DNA of 64,000 bases from Bathynomus jamesi. Taxonomy: Eukaryota > Arthropoda > Malacostraca > Isopoda > Cirolanidae. The DNA is taken from NCBI GenBank assembly GCA_023014485.1, contig JAJOZX010012059.1, forward strand, positions 1 through 64,000. Direction: 5' to 3'. A model generated the notes under the pieces. That model was not told where the DNA came from and did no database searches. It saw only the letters and a program-made list of their open reading frames with translations. Positions 54,950-64,000 of the stretch are shown here, piece after piece (within the stretch, counting starts at the first letter, position 1; each line of letters opens with the position of its first letter). Made by a program: the position numbers and the translations under genes.

Positions 54950-55525
54950 CTCACCTGAAGGATTGGCAGGCGAACTGTGATAACTGTGATTTTTGTATTG
55001 ACAGAAAAGAAATACAAATTAACAACTATAACATATTTCGAGCCGACGGAACAGTAAGACGAAAAGGAGGATATGCTATATTTATACACACGAAAAACAT
55101 ATGACAGAAATGATTATAAGTACTTCAAACAACTACGTAGAATTAGTAGCACCAAATGTTGAAAAATTAAACATGGTACTAATTGTAATATATAGACCCC
55201 CTAACACTCCAACGACAAAATTCTCAGATATCATTACAGATGTCAGGAATTGGGTGGAAGTTCTACACTCCCCAACCCCAAATATTATTTTATGAGGTGA
55301 TTTTATTTTCCTCTTTATGGAATATAAAAGGGGGAGAAGAAAGATATGTATGAACCAAATCAAGGGAGGCACACGGGAAGACCAGGAGCACGCAAAATTA
55401 CTGCTAGCTACAGCCGGTGAATTTATGTTAATACAAAGAAATAACGAAAAATACAAAAAAAAAAACCAACTGCCTAGATTTGGTATTCACAAACAACAGC
55501 AACAGACAACATATCTAACATAATC
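54950..55525 (+). pseudogene. LINE APE-type endonuclease (5' part)
   Basis: Reads YNIFRADGTVRRKGGYAIFI (APE region with RxDG), then VLIVIYRPPN (conserved YRPP), a stop before GDF-like GDFIF, and LDLVFTNN (55475-55500 in an alternate frame). The C-terminal SDH motif is missing here because of the insertion at about 55530; it resumes at 57745. Nicks target DNA for primed reverse transcription. Confidence 0.75.
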
Positions 55526-55533
55526 TTAAACAC

Positions 55534-56851
55534 TTGGGCCCACAGGGAACACTAGCTCTCACAAACATCAGCACATATTCATACCAACACTGTATTATTC
55601 CTAACATATGGAAACAAGGTAAAATTATTACACTACTCAAACCAAACAAAAATCCAACAGATCCAGCTTCCTATAGACCCATTACTTTACTATGCACACC
55701 TTCCAAAGTAACAGAAAGACTAATCTTACAAATCACCAACCCACACATACCACTATCGCCTACTCAACATTGATTCAGACCTCACCACTCAACCTCGACA
55801 TTATTCACTAACCTCCAGACGACCAGCTCAACGTACACTATTAGCAACAATAAACATTAGTAAAGCATTTGATGCTATCCCACCCTTCCCTCTCATAAAC
55901 AAAATACTCAACACAAACATGCATAATAACACCAAAAGGTGGCTGAGCAACTATCTTTCAGGAAGATACATGTCACATTTAATGGCAAGTCATCCAAAAA
56001 CAAGCTTTTTCCGAACAGGGTCCCTCAAGGCTCTGTTCTCTCACCAACACTGTTCAACTTATACATGCATGACATTCCAACACCCATAGATAACAAGCTT
56101 ACTTTATCATCATATGCGAATGACATCACTCTAACATCCACCCACAATAACATCGACACCGCTACAAATAACCTACAAACATACATAAACAGTATACAAG
56201 ACTGGCTCACACACAATAGACTCAAAGTAGCGCCCACAAAATCAACCATCACCTTGCTAACAAGCAAAAGAACACCACAAAAGAACACCAGATAACTCCA
56301 CGGCTTACACTAAACAACACCAACATTCCACACACTCACAGGAACAAAATACTTGGGGGTCACATACAACACATCATTATCTTTTGCAAACCACATTCAG
56401 ACATTAAAAACAAATGTACGTCAAGACTTAACACGCTTAGGGTACTAACAGGCACAAACTTTGAACACCAGCAGGAAACAACATCACTCATATACAAACA
56501 ATATATTCGCTCAGTTATGGACTATGCTAGCCCATGATGGGCACCCACTGTCTCAAACACACACATAAACATTTTACAGACAATACAAAACAACGCAATT
56601 CGTATCATTACAGGATGTATTCAAACAACACCAATAGAACACCTGCACACACAAACAAAAATACTGAAAATTAGGGAACATTTAAACATGAGGGGAACAC
56701 AATTCATGTCAGCAGCGACGACTATCCCACAACACCCTTGCCACTATATGTAGAATCATGCACCAACACCTCGCACCATTAAGGTAACACCAGAGAAACA
56801 TTATAACCAAATACTCCATTCCATACCACGCCCCACAGACATCACACATTA

Positions 56852-56882
<31 letters not shown>

Positions 56883-57715
56883 AAAATACTGAAAATTAGG
56901 GAACATTTAAACATGAGGGGAACACAATTCATGTCAGCAGCGACGACTATCCCACAACACCCTTGCCACTATATTAGAATCATGCACCAACACCTCGCAC
57001 CATTAAGGTAACACCAGAGAAACATTATAACCAAATACTCCATTCCATACCACGCCCCACAGACATCACACATTACAGAAAACACACACACACAACACAC
57101 ACACAAATACTGAAAATTAGGGAACATTTAAACATGAGGGGAACACAATTCATGTCAGCAGCGACGACTATCCACAACACCCTTGCCACTATATGTAGAA
57201 TCATGCACCAACACCTCGCACCATTAAGGTAACACCAGAGAAACATTATAACCAAATACTCCATTCCATACCACGCCCCACAGACATCACACATTACAGA
57301 AAACACACACACACACACACACCACACCTAACCCACAAAGCACTGACACGACTCTGTCTGAATGCGGTCCTAGGTGCGAAGCTGCCACCAATGACAGGTC
57401 ACAGACCAGTCTGAGCAGATCGGATCGAGTTAACTTAGCACGATTCCGATGTGGACATCACACCAACTTACAGACATATAAACACAGACTAGACAACTCC
57501 ACAGACGACACCTGCCACCTGTGCCAGGACACACCACAAACAATTGAACACATTATGACAGACTGTACCGCTCTAGCACAACATAGAATACAACACAACA
57601 TCACTAGTGCGCTGAACCTCTGGTCCACTCCCGGAGAGGGCGATCGGTTACCTGCGTGCCGCCGGCTTGCTCGATCAGGGTGGGCTGATCGGCCAACCAA
57701 CAACAACAATCTAAT
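55534..57715 (+). mobile_element. Jockey-like LINE fragment nested in the other LINE
   Basis: 5'-truncated insert. RT blocks: GKIITLLKPNKNPTDPASYR, PITLLCTPSKVTERLI, then ISKAFDAIPPFP (frame shift), VPQGSVLSPTLFNLYMHDIP, SSYANDITLTSTHN (catalytic box is YAND, not YADD), DWLTHNRLKVAPTKS. The C-terminal CCHC-like knuckle CHLCQDTPQTIEHIMTDC lies at about 57510-57560, ending in PNNNN-type sequence before 57715. A 3-copy internal tandem duplication sits at 56655-57330. Confidence 0.85.
56655..57330. repeat. About 223-bp tandem triplication within jockey
   Basis: The landmark TACTGAAAATTAGGGAACAT occurs at 56662, 56887 and 57108 (periods 225 and 221). Each unit ends in a (CA)n run, so unequal exchange or slippage at the CA tracts is a likely cause. 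It disrupts the element's coding frame. Confidence 0.95.
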
Positions 57716-57719
57716 TGAT

Positions 57720-60062
57720 AACAGAAATAATTCCAACTATAATATCAGATCACAACATTATTGAAATGACAACCAATATAAAAGCAACAGGAAGGAAAAG
57801 AACAGGCAGTATAGAAAGAAAAAAGCAAATTCAAAATTTTTTATTTTCACTTCAAGGCTATAAATTGGGACGGTATTGCATCCAGCATGGAAGCAATAGA
57901 CTGGAAAACCATCTTTAAGAGTAAGACAACGGGAGAGATGCTAACAACCTTAGAAAAAGACACTAGAAATCGTGGAAAGACATGTCCCAAAAATGCAACA
58001 AAGAAGAAAGAGAAGCAGGTTCGAGGGATAAAAAGAGGTCACTGTTTCGCAAGAGAACAAAAGTGACTGTAAAATTAAGAAACTGCAGACTCTATACTAA
58101 AGAGTATAGATTGCGTCATACACGGTCTAATTGAGAAACATGCAGAGAAAGAAGATGACGCTATAGAAGCGATAAATTTCTATAATTTTACAAAAAAGGA
58201 AGTCGAAAAATCACGCGACTATCTGACCTTTGAAGAATAAAAACAACATTTTAACTGATGATTTAAAAGAAGTATCTGAAATATTAAGAGCTCAGTATGA
58301 ATCATCTTTCAGTATTCCCAAAACTGATAAACTAATTTGCGATAGAAACGCGTTCTTTGAAGAATCGACAATTGACAAGCAAAAAGGAAACTAAAAGCAC
58401 ACTCGGCGACAGGACCGGACAAATGGAATCAAACAAATGGAATCAAACAAACAAATGGAATCAAACAAATGGATCAAACAAACGGAATCAAACAAATGAA
58501 ATCAAACAAATGGAATCAAACAAATGGAATTAAACAAATGGATCAAACTGATCAAACGCTGCAAGCATGAAATCGCTATGCCCCTATACTGGACATGGAG
58601 GCGATCAGTAGACACGGTAGAAATGCCGAGCATCCTGAAGAGAGCGAACATAGTTCCAATATACTGTATAAAGGAGAAGATCGATCCGAGGGTAAAATCT
58701 ATGGACCAGTGTCGCTTACATCTCATCTCACCAAAATATTTGAAAGAATAGTTAAAGAAACTATCTATGACTTTTTGGAAACTTGGAAAAAATTAAATGA
58801 TAACCAACGTACTGTAGATTCCGTACAGGCAGATCATGCCTATCACAGCTAATGGAACACTATAACATTATTGATGCACTTGAAAATAATGAAAACTATG
58901 ATCATATACAGAGACTGCCAACGCGTTCGACAATTGTGACCATGGAATCCTAGCATATAAACTGAAATATATAGGAATAAGAGTAAAGTAGGAAAATAGG
59001 TATATAATTTCCTTAGTGAGCAGCACCAGCTTGTTACAGTTCAAGGAATATTAGCTCCATTACCATTCATAATCATGCTAACTGATATAGATGAGAACGT
59101 TAACAGTGACAGCACAGTAACATCCTTTGCCGATGGCACAAAAATTAGTAGAAAAATAAGAAACCCAGAGGATATACGGTCTCTACAAACAGGCATGAAT
59201 AAAATCTACAATTGGTCTGAAGGCAATAATATGAAATTTAACACTGAAAATTTTCAACTACCAACGTACGGAAGAAGGGAGAACTTAAAATCCCTGGAAT
59301 ACTCTCCCGCAAATGGACAGAAAATTCAGAGAAACTCTAAAGCAAAAGATTTAGGTGTTGTAATGGCTGATGACGCGAAATTTGAAACAAAATAAGATAG
59401 CAGTAAACAGTGCATAAAGAATACTTGGACAGACACTGAGAACCTTTGAAAGAAGCGATAGGAATATAATGACTCCTCCCCTGAAAACAGTGATCATACC
59501 TAAGTTGGAATATTGCTCTGTCATAACATCCCCATATAAAAAGAAGATATTAGTCAACTATGATAGAAGGGATTCAGAGAAGCTTCACAACCAAGATCCC
59601 GTAACCTTTCCCAAATTACTGGGAAAGGTTACATGAATTAAATTTACATTCGCTGGAAAGAAGAGAAAGGTACACCATCATTTACACTTGGAAAATAATG
59701 GAGGAACTAGTCCATACTCTTACTTTGAACCCTATAATCACTCAGAAAGCAGTGGAAAGTAGAAAAGGAAGAATGTGTCGTGTTTTCAAATTAAAGGCTA
59801 GACAAGAAACATCGTCAACCCTGAAGTAAAATAGTATTGTTGTGAGAGGACCAAGACTGTTCGATCAGCTGCCCAAGGAACGAAGGAACGCGAGTGGTGT
59901 CGCGGTAGATATCTTCAAAAGAAGACTAGACGCCTGGCTTAGAACAATTCCAGATGAGCCGAAAGTACCTGACTATGTGAAGTGGAGAGCACAAGAAACC
60001 AACTCTTCACTTCACCAGGCCAACTCAAGACGAGGGGCAACAGGCTTGACCTGCATGAAATG
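57720..60062 (+). pseudogene. LINE APE C-terminus, RT and C-terminal region
   Basis: Resumes with TIISDHNIIEMTTNI (SDH motif), then weakly open RT sequence: ILKRANIVPIYCIKEKIDPR, SLTSHLTKIFERIVKETIYD (RT fingers), SFADGTKISRKIRNPEDIRS (59125; RT box FADG in place of FADD), KAKDLGVVMADDAKFE, and the C-terminal VVRGPRLFDQLPKE with AWLRTIPDEPKVPDYVKWRA to 60062. The catalytic box is altered. At least six frame breaks. Confidence 0.75.
58425..58550. repeat. 14-bp tandem repeat (ATGGAATCAAACAA)
   Basis: About nine imperfect copies inside the LINE RT region, which interrupt its frame. Confidence 0.92.
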
Positions 60063-60189
60063 AGGAATCATCGCACGGAACATTTAAAAAGTTGAAAGGT
60101 ATACGTATATAGCCGTCCACGAAGTGCTAGGCGGGTCAAAAAAGATCTGTCCTCGTACTACCATGTGTGGACGATATACTGTATACATC

Positions 60190-60970
60190 GGGTGGGCAAA
60201 AAAAAGGGAGACCTCGAACTTTGGCTATAAAATCTAAAGTTATGGTCTATTTTTTCATACCCACAACTAAGTAAATTTCCTATACGGCAAGTGGATTTCA
60301 AATAAAACTAATGAAAATTACTGATTTATTGAGCATTTCTTTATGCCACTGGAAATTCTCCATTTACACTATTACTGCATTATCGGGTCGGCAAAAAAAA
60401 GGGAGACCTTTTAAATCTTTCATATCTCGGCAAATACGGTACATAGAACCATGAAATTTTAGTATGTTAGTACTAGGTAATTTTATGGTTTGTATGCCAT
60501 CTTTTAGCATTTTAGCTGAGAAATTGGATTTATGGCGAATATTGCAGAAAAATCTTGCGATAATTAAAGCGATTTTAATTAACGTAAGCCAACTGCAGGA
60601 GGTTTGGACAAGCTTCTCAAGAAAATCGATAAAACAGGAGATGCCAAAAGATGGCATACAAACCATACAATTACCTAGTACTAACATACTAAAATTTTAT
60701 GGTTCTATGTACCGTATTTGCCGAGATATGAAGAATTTAAAAGGTTTCCCTTTTTTTGCCGACCCGATAATGCAGTAATAGTATAAATGGAGAATTTCCA
60801 GTGGCATAAAGAAATGTTCAATAAATCTGTAATTTTCATTAGTTTTCTTTGAAATCCACTCACCGTATAGGAAATTTACTTAGTTATGGGGTGGGAAAAA
60901 TATTGAAATCTGACCATAACTTTGGATTTTACAGCCAAAGTTCGAGGTCTCCCTTTTTTTTGCCCACCCT
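60190..60970. mobile_element. 781-bp foldback element with nested TIRs
   Basis: Arms 60190-60512 and 60640-60970 are inverted complements over about 325 bp with few differences; the spacer is 127 bp. Outer tips GGGTGGGCAAAAAAAAGGGA; a second TIR-like tip CGGGTCGGCAAAAAAAAGGG occurs inside (60384; inverted at 60767). Similar frames are read on both strands, a mere result of the palindrome. Mariner-type TIR appearance; no transposase. Confidence 0.9.
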
Positions 60971-60999
60971 ATATATATACAGTAGTTCCTCTTCTTTCC

Positions 61000-62790
61000 C
61001 CTCCTCTTTTCCATTCCGACGGTTCAGTTGCCGTCTCTTCTCCTGACAAAGCCGAACCCTTGAACTCTTTGCTCAAACTTTCGCCTCCAACTCAAGGACG
61101 ATTGCGGTGTTGTTCCTCCATGAACTCCTCCCTCCGACTTCATTATGTCTGAAATTAGAATCTCTTCCAAAGATGTTCTTTCTGCCCTATCTGGGCTCAA
61201 CTCTAGGAAGGTGTACGGTCCTGATGGTGTTCCTTCTGTTGTTCTCAATACTGTGCTTCCGTGCTGACACCCTGCCCTAGGTAAACTCGTTCGTCTTTGT
61301 CTTTCATCTGGTACTTTTCCTTCTTGCTGGAAGTTTGCTTTCATTCAACCTGTCCCAAACAAGGTGACAGCTCTCAACCCTCAAACTATCGTCCAATTGC
61401 TCTGGTTTCTTGCCTTTCCAAAGTTTTGAATGTATCTTTAATAGGAAGATTCTCAAACACCTCTCTTCTCTTCTATTCTTTCAGATCGTCAGTATGGGTT
61501 CCGCAAGGGACGCTCAACTGGTGATCTTCTTCCATATCTCTCTGACTCTTGGTCATCCTCCATTCGGGATTTCGGTGAAACTTTTGTTATGGCTTTAAAC
61601 ATATCAAGAGCTTTTGATAGAGCCCGGTACAAATCTCTAATTTCGAAACTGCCCTCCTTCGGTTTCTATCCTTCTATCTGCGCCTTCCTCTCTAATTTCC
61701 TTTCTGGCCGATCTATAGCTGCGGTTGTAGATGGTGGCCACTGTTCTTCTAAAGCTATTAACAGTGGTGTTTCTCAGGGTTCTGTCCTGTCATCCACTCT
61801 TTTCCTTTTATTTGTCAATGATCTATTAAGTCGCACTTCTTTTCCTATCCACTCCTATGCCGATGATTCCACTCTTCACTTCTCCAACCCGTTTTCCCAA
61901 AGCGTCCCTCTCAATGTAGGACGGCTATGGGAGGATGGCTTCGCGGAGGACGGCTATGGTACACCTGACCTCTGATCTTTCTGCCATCTCTGATTGGGGC
62001 AGAGAAAACCTTGTGGCTTTCAATACCTCAAAACTCAGTTCCTCCATCTGTCTACGTGTTACAGTCTTCCACACGACTATCCCCTTACACTCAATAATCC
62101 CATAACTCAATCCTTTCTCTTCTCTTAACATTCTTGGCATTTCCTCTTGATCTTTCCTGGGAAGCTCACATATACTCTCTTTCTGAACAGCTTCTAGAGT
62201 TTAGTGTGCTGTACTGCCTCCGCAGTTTTCTTCACACCCTGCTCATTTGCTGTCTCTGTACAGGGTCTTGTTTGCCCCTGTATGGAGTATCTTCTCATGG
62301 TTGGGGGCTCAACCCATACGGTCCTACTTGACCGGGTGGAATCAAAGGCTTTTTGTCTCATCAATTCTCCGCCTCTTACTGACTGTCTTCAATCTCTCTC
62401 TCTTTTGCCACAATGTTGCCTCATTCTCTCTTTAATATCGCTATTATAACGGACACTGCTCTTCTGAACTCTCTGACTGCATGCTTCCTCCTTTAAGGAG
62501 AGTACGCAGTACCAGACTTTCGACACATTCTCATTCCTTTTCTGTCCAACTCCGTAACGCAAGGTTAATCAGTATTTTCAATCTTCATCTACTCAACCGG
62601 TGAACTCTAGAACAATCTTCCTCAATCCATCTTTCCCCCTGTCTATGACCTCTACTCTTTCAAACACAGAGTGTTCAGACATCTCGAAACTCTGAACCTT
62701 GATTTTGGCTCTCTTCTACTATGAAGGGGGGTGGGAGGCGTGTTTGCCGGCATTCGCCCCTGACCCTCGTTCCTGCATAAAAGAAAAGTT
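61000..62790 (+). pseudogene. LINE RT region, jockey/CR1-like, broken
   Basis: Blocks in order: LNSRKVYGPDGVP-type motif (61200, broken), SNYRPIALVSCLSKVLN (61380), SDRQYGFRKGRSTGDLL (61482), MALNISRAFDRARYKSLISK (61590, first catalytic Asp in RAFD), SGVSQGSVLSSTLFLLFVND (61765), SYADDSTLHFS (61855, intact YADD), then NILGISS-, CMEYLLMVGGSTHTVLLDRV (62280) and SPPLTDCLQSLSLL. The APE part is absent. The 3' half matches 14390-15330. About five frame breaks. It is widespread in crustacean genomes, as far as I recall. Confidence 0.85.
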
Positions 62791-64000
62791 ATTACTGTTT
62801 ACTAAATTTGCTTCACTTTTGGACTTTTATATTCATGAAACACAAATTTTATCGCTTTGTGAGTTTTCATTGCAAATATAATTTAAATTGGGATATACAA
62901 AGATTTCAACCATAACACTCCTTTTCATCTTTATATATTTAATATAATAATATAATAATAAATAATAATAGTAGTTAATTAAATACGTACAGTCTATTTT
63001 CCTAATCATTTTATGTAATTCACATTTTTTCCATTATGAGAAGTTATATTTTATATTCATTTTAATCGTAAATCAACATGTGACATTGCAACAGTACGTA
63101 TATTCTGGATATATCATAGTATTCTACTGTTACAGTATGTCGTGGGATTTTATACACTCTTCTTTCTATTCTTTCTCTTGCGTCATGGCCTCTTTTTAGC
63201 CTTTCTCAAATCAGGAAACTTTCACTTAACCATTCCCACTTCCGAATCGCGAATGGGAATGGGAATAGCGCAAAAATAGCAAGTAAAATCTCTTTGGCAC
63301 ACTCCTCCTTCTTTTTACATTCTGGATTCTTGCATTTCTTCGAGTGTTGGCGTTACTTCGTTTCTCTCCCATTGATCTTCCGTAAACGTAAACGCAAAAG
63401 GGTAAATAACCCCAACGAATCACCGTTACTAAATTAAAATTTTACTAATATAAATGTTAATATTATTTTTAAAATAATTTAATTAAACTTCATGATTGCG
63501 CAAAAGTTATTTAATTAAAGTTTCAACACCTCATTTTACGTGATGGAAGATGAGACTATAATTGCTCGCAAGTTTTGTCATCTTCACGGTTCACTGTACT
63601 GAATATATACGAAGCTTTCAGTACAGCCCAAATGTTATAAACTGCAATTCATTTTGAAACTAAAACTTGCATACCAACCAGCAGTTACCCTTTCACCCTT
63701 TCATACCTGATTTTCGTTTACTTTTCATGCCACAAAAAAAACACTTGTGTTATACCTCCAGAATGACTAAAATCTCATAAAATTTGATGGTCTCATTGCG
63801 TCCATACGGCATGAAAGGGTTAAATTAAAAAATCGAGTCCCAAAGAGTGCCAGAAGTAATGCCATGCTATATGTATGACAGTTGTCTTTCAATGTAAAAA
63901 AAAAATAATTGAAAAAAATAAAAATTTGCGTCATACTAACCTTTCCGTTTTTAAAACTTCAAGATTGAGAAGCGGAACCAAAGCAGAAATATCATCACTT
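62791..64000. other. No gene seen
   Basis: AT-rich; short (AAT)n near 62945-62975 and a weak inverted repeat of TAACCCTTTCATG-type sequence at 63690-63825. No supported coding sequence. Confidence 0.65.

Larger units (their letters stand above)
53800..60062 (+). mobile_element. LINE with zinc-finger ORF1, APE and RT, split by jockey-like insert
   Basis: Plus-strand non-LTR retrotransposon. ORF1 remnants with a PHD-like finger and CCCH fingers (53880-54750), APE endonuclease (54950-55520), interruption by another LINE (55534-57715), APE C-terminus (57720-57780, IISDHNIIEM), RT and C-terminal region (57800-60060). The 3' end matches the fragment at 12299-12808. Many frame breaks. CR1-like by general layout, but the clade is not certain. 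Confidence 0.75.

Noticed and set aside
60364..60778. Near-identical proteins on both strands
   Set aside because: Automatic result of a palindrome; no homology to known proteins.
63690..63825. TIR-like TAACCCTTTCATG inverted pair
   Set aside because: Arms of only about 12 bp with mismatches; chance cannot be excluded.

Overview
This is repeat-dominated nuclear DNA from an animal, most likely an arthropod and probably a decapod crustacean. The basis is the very high density of (TA)n, (CT)n and (CA)n microsatellites, TTAGG-type motifs, and LINE, mariner and Penelope families of the kind that crowd crustacean genomes. The organism is an inference. I see no convincing single-copy host gene; almost every coding-like stretch belongs to a mobile element, most of them broken.

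Layout. 1-11.9 kb: an old minus-strand Ty3/Gypsy element (A), with gag, protease, RT and RNase H on the right and integrase on the left, split by a very young 5.1-kb Gypsy element (B, 3275-8351). B has both LTRs, a 4-bp target duplication, a tRNA-Trp-type primer site and a CHCC-type Gag, which points to the CsRn1 clade. 12.3-15.3 kb: LINE 3' fragments, an inverted cluster of tRNA-like repeats, a mariner MITE and a Tc1 remnant. 16.9-23 kb: a hairpin MITE, a tRNA-derived SINE split by a 5S-rRNA-derived SINE, two more 5S SINEs and a 1.66-kb hAT-like element. 23-26.4 kb: mostly microsatellites. 26.4-31.2 kb: a 4.8-kb near-perfect palindrome made of two head-to-head Penelope-like element (PLE) copies ending in hammerhead-ribozyme-like motifs. 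31.3-33.2 kb: a PLE-terminus hairpin and a mariner element. 33.5-36.8 kb: a TIR-bounded element carrying a FEN1/PIN-like nuclease plus Cys-rich protein. 36.9-39.3 kb: another TIR-bounded element with an unrelated uncharacterised gene. 39.4-42 kb: a MITE, a mariner split by a hAT MITE, and another MITE. 42.8-45.1 kb: a hAT-like unit carrying spliced-looking coding sequence. 45.6-49.9 kb: a second, older head-to-head PLE palindrome from a different family. 49.9-51.3 kb: a nearly intact mariner. 51.4-52.6 kb: a tRNA SINE and a mariner MITE. 53.6-60.1 kb: a LINE with zinc-finger ORF1, APE and RT, split by a jockey-like LINE. 60.2-61.0 kb: a 781-bp foldback element. 61.0-62.8 kb: a further LINE. 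The rest is AT-rich DNA without recognisable genes.

Two themes run through the window. First, nested insertion: B in A, 5S SINE in tRNA SINE, hAT MITE in mariner, jockey in LINE, and an inner TIR pair inside an outer one. Second, inverted-repeat architecture: at least ten hairpin-forming units, from 95 bp to 4.8 kb. Many frame breaks are single-base length changes, and B's two LTRs differ only by three such changes. Some of the 'pseudogene' damage may therefore be consensus error rather than decay.
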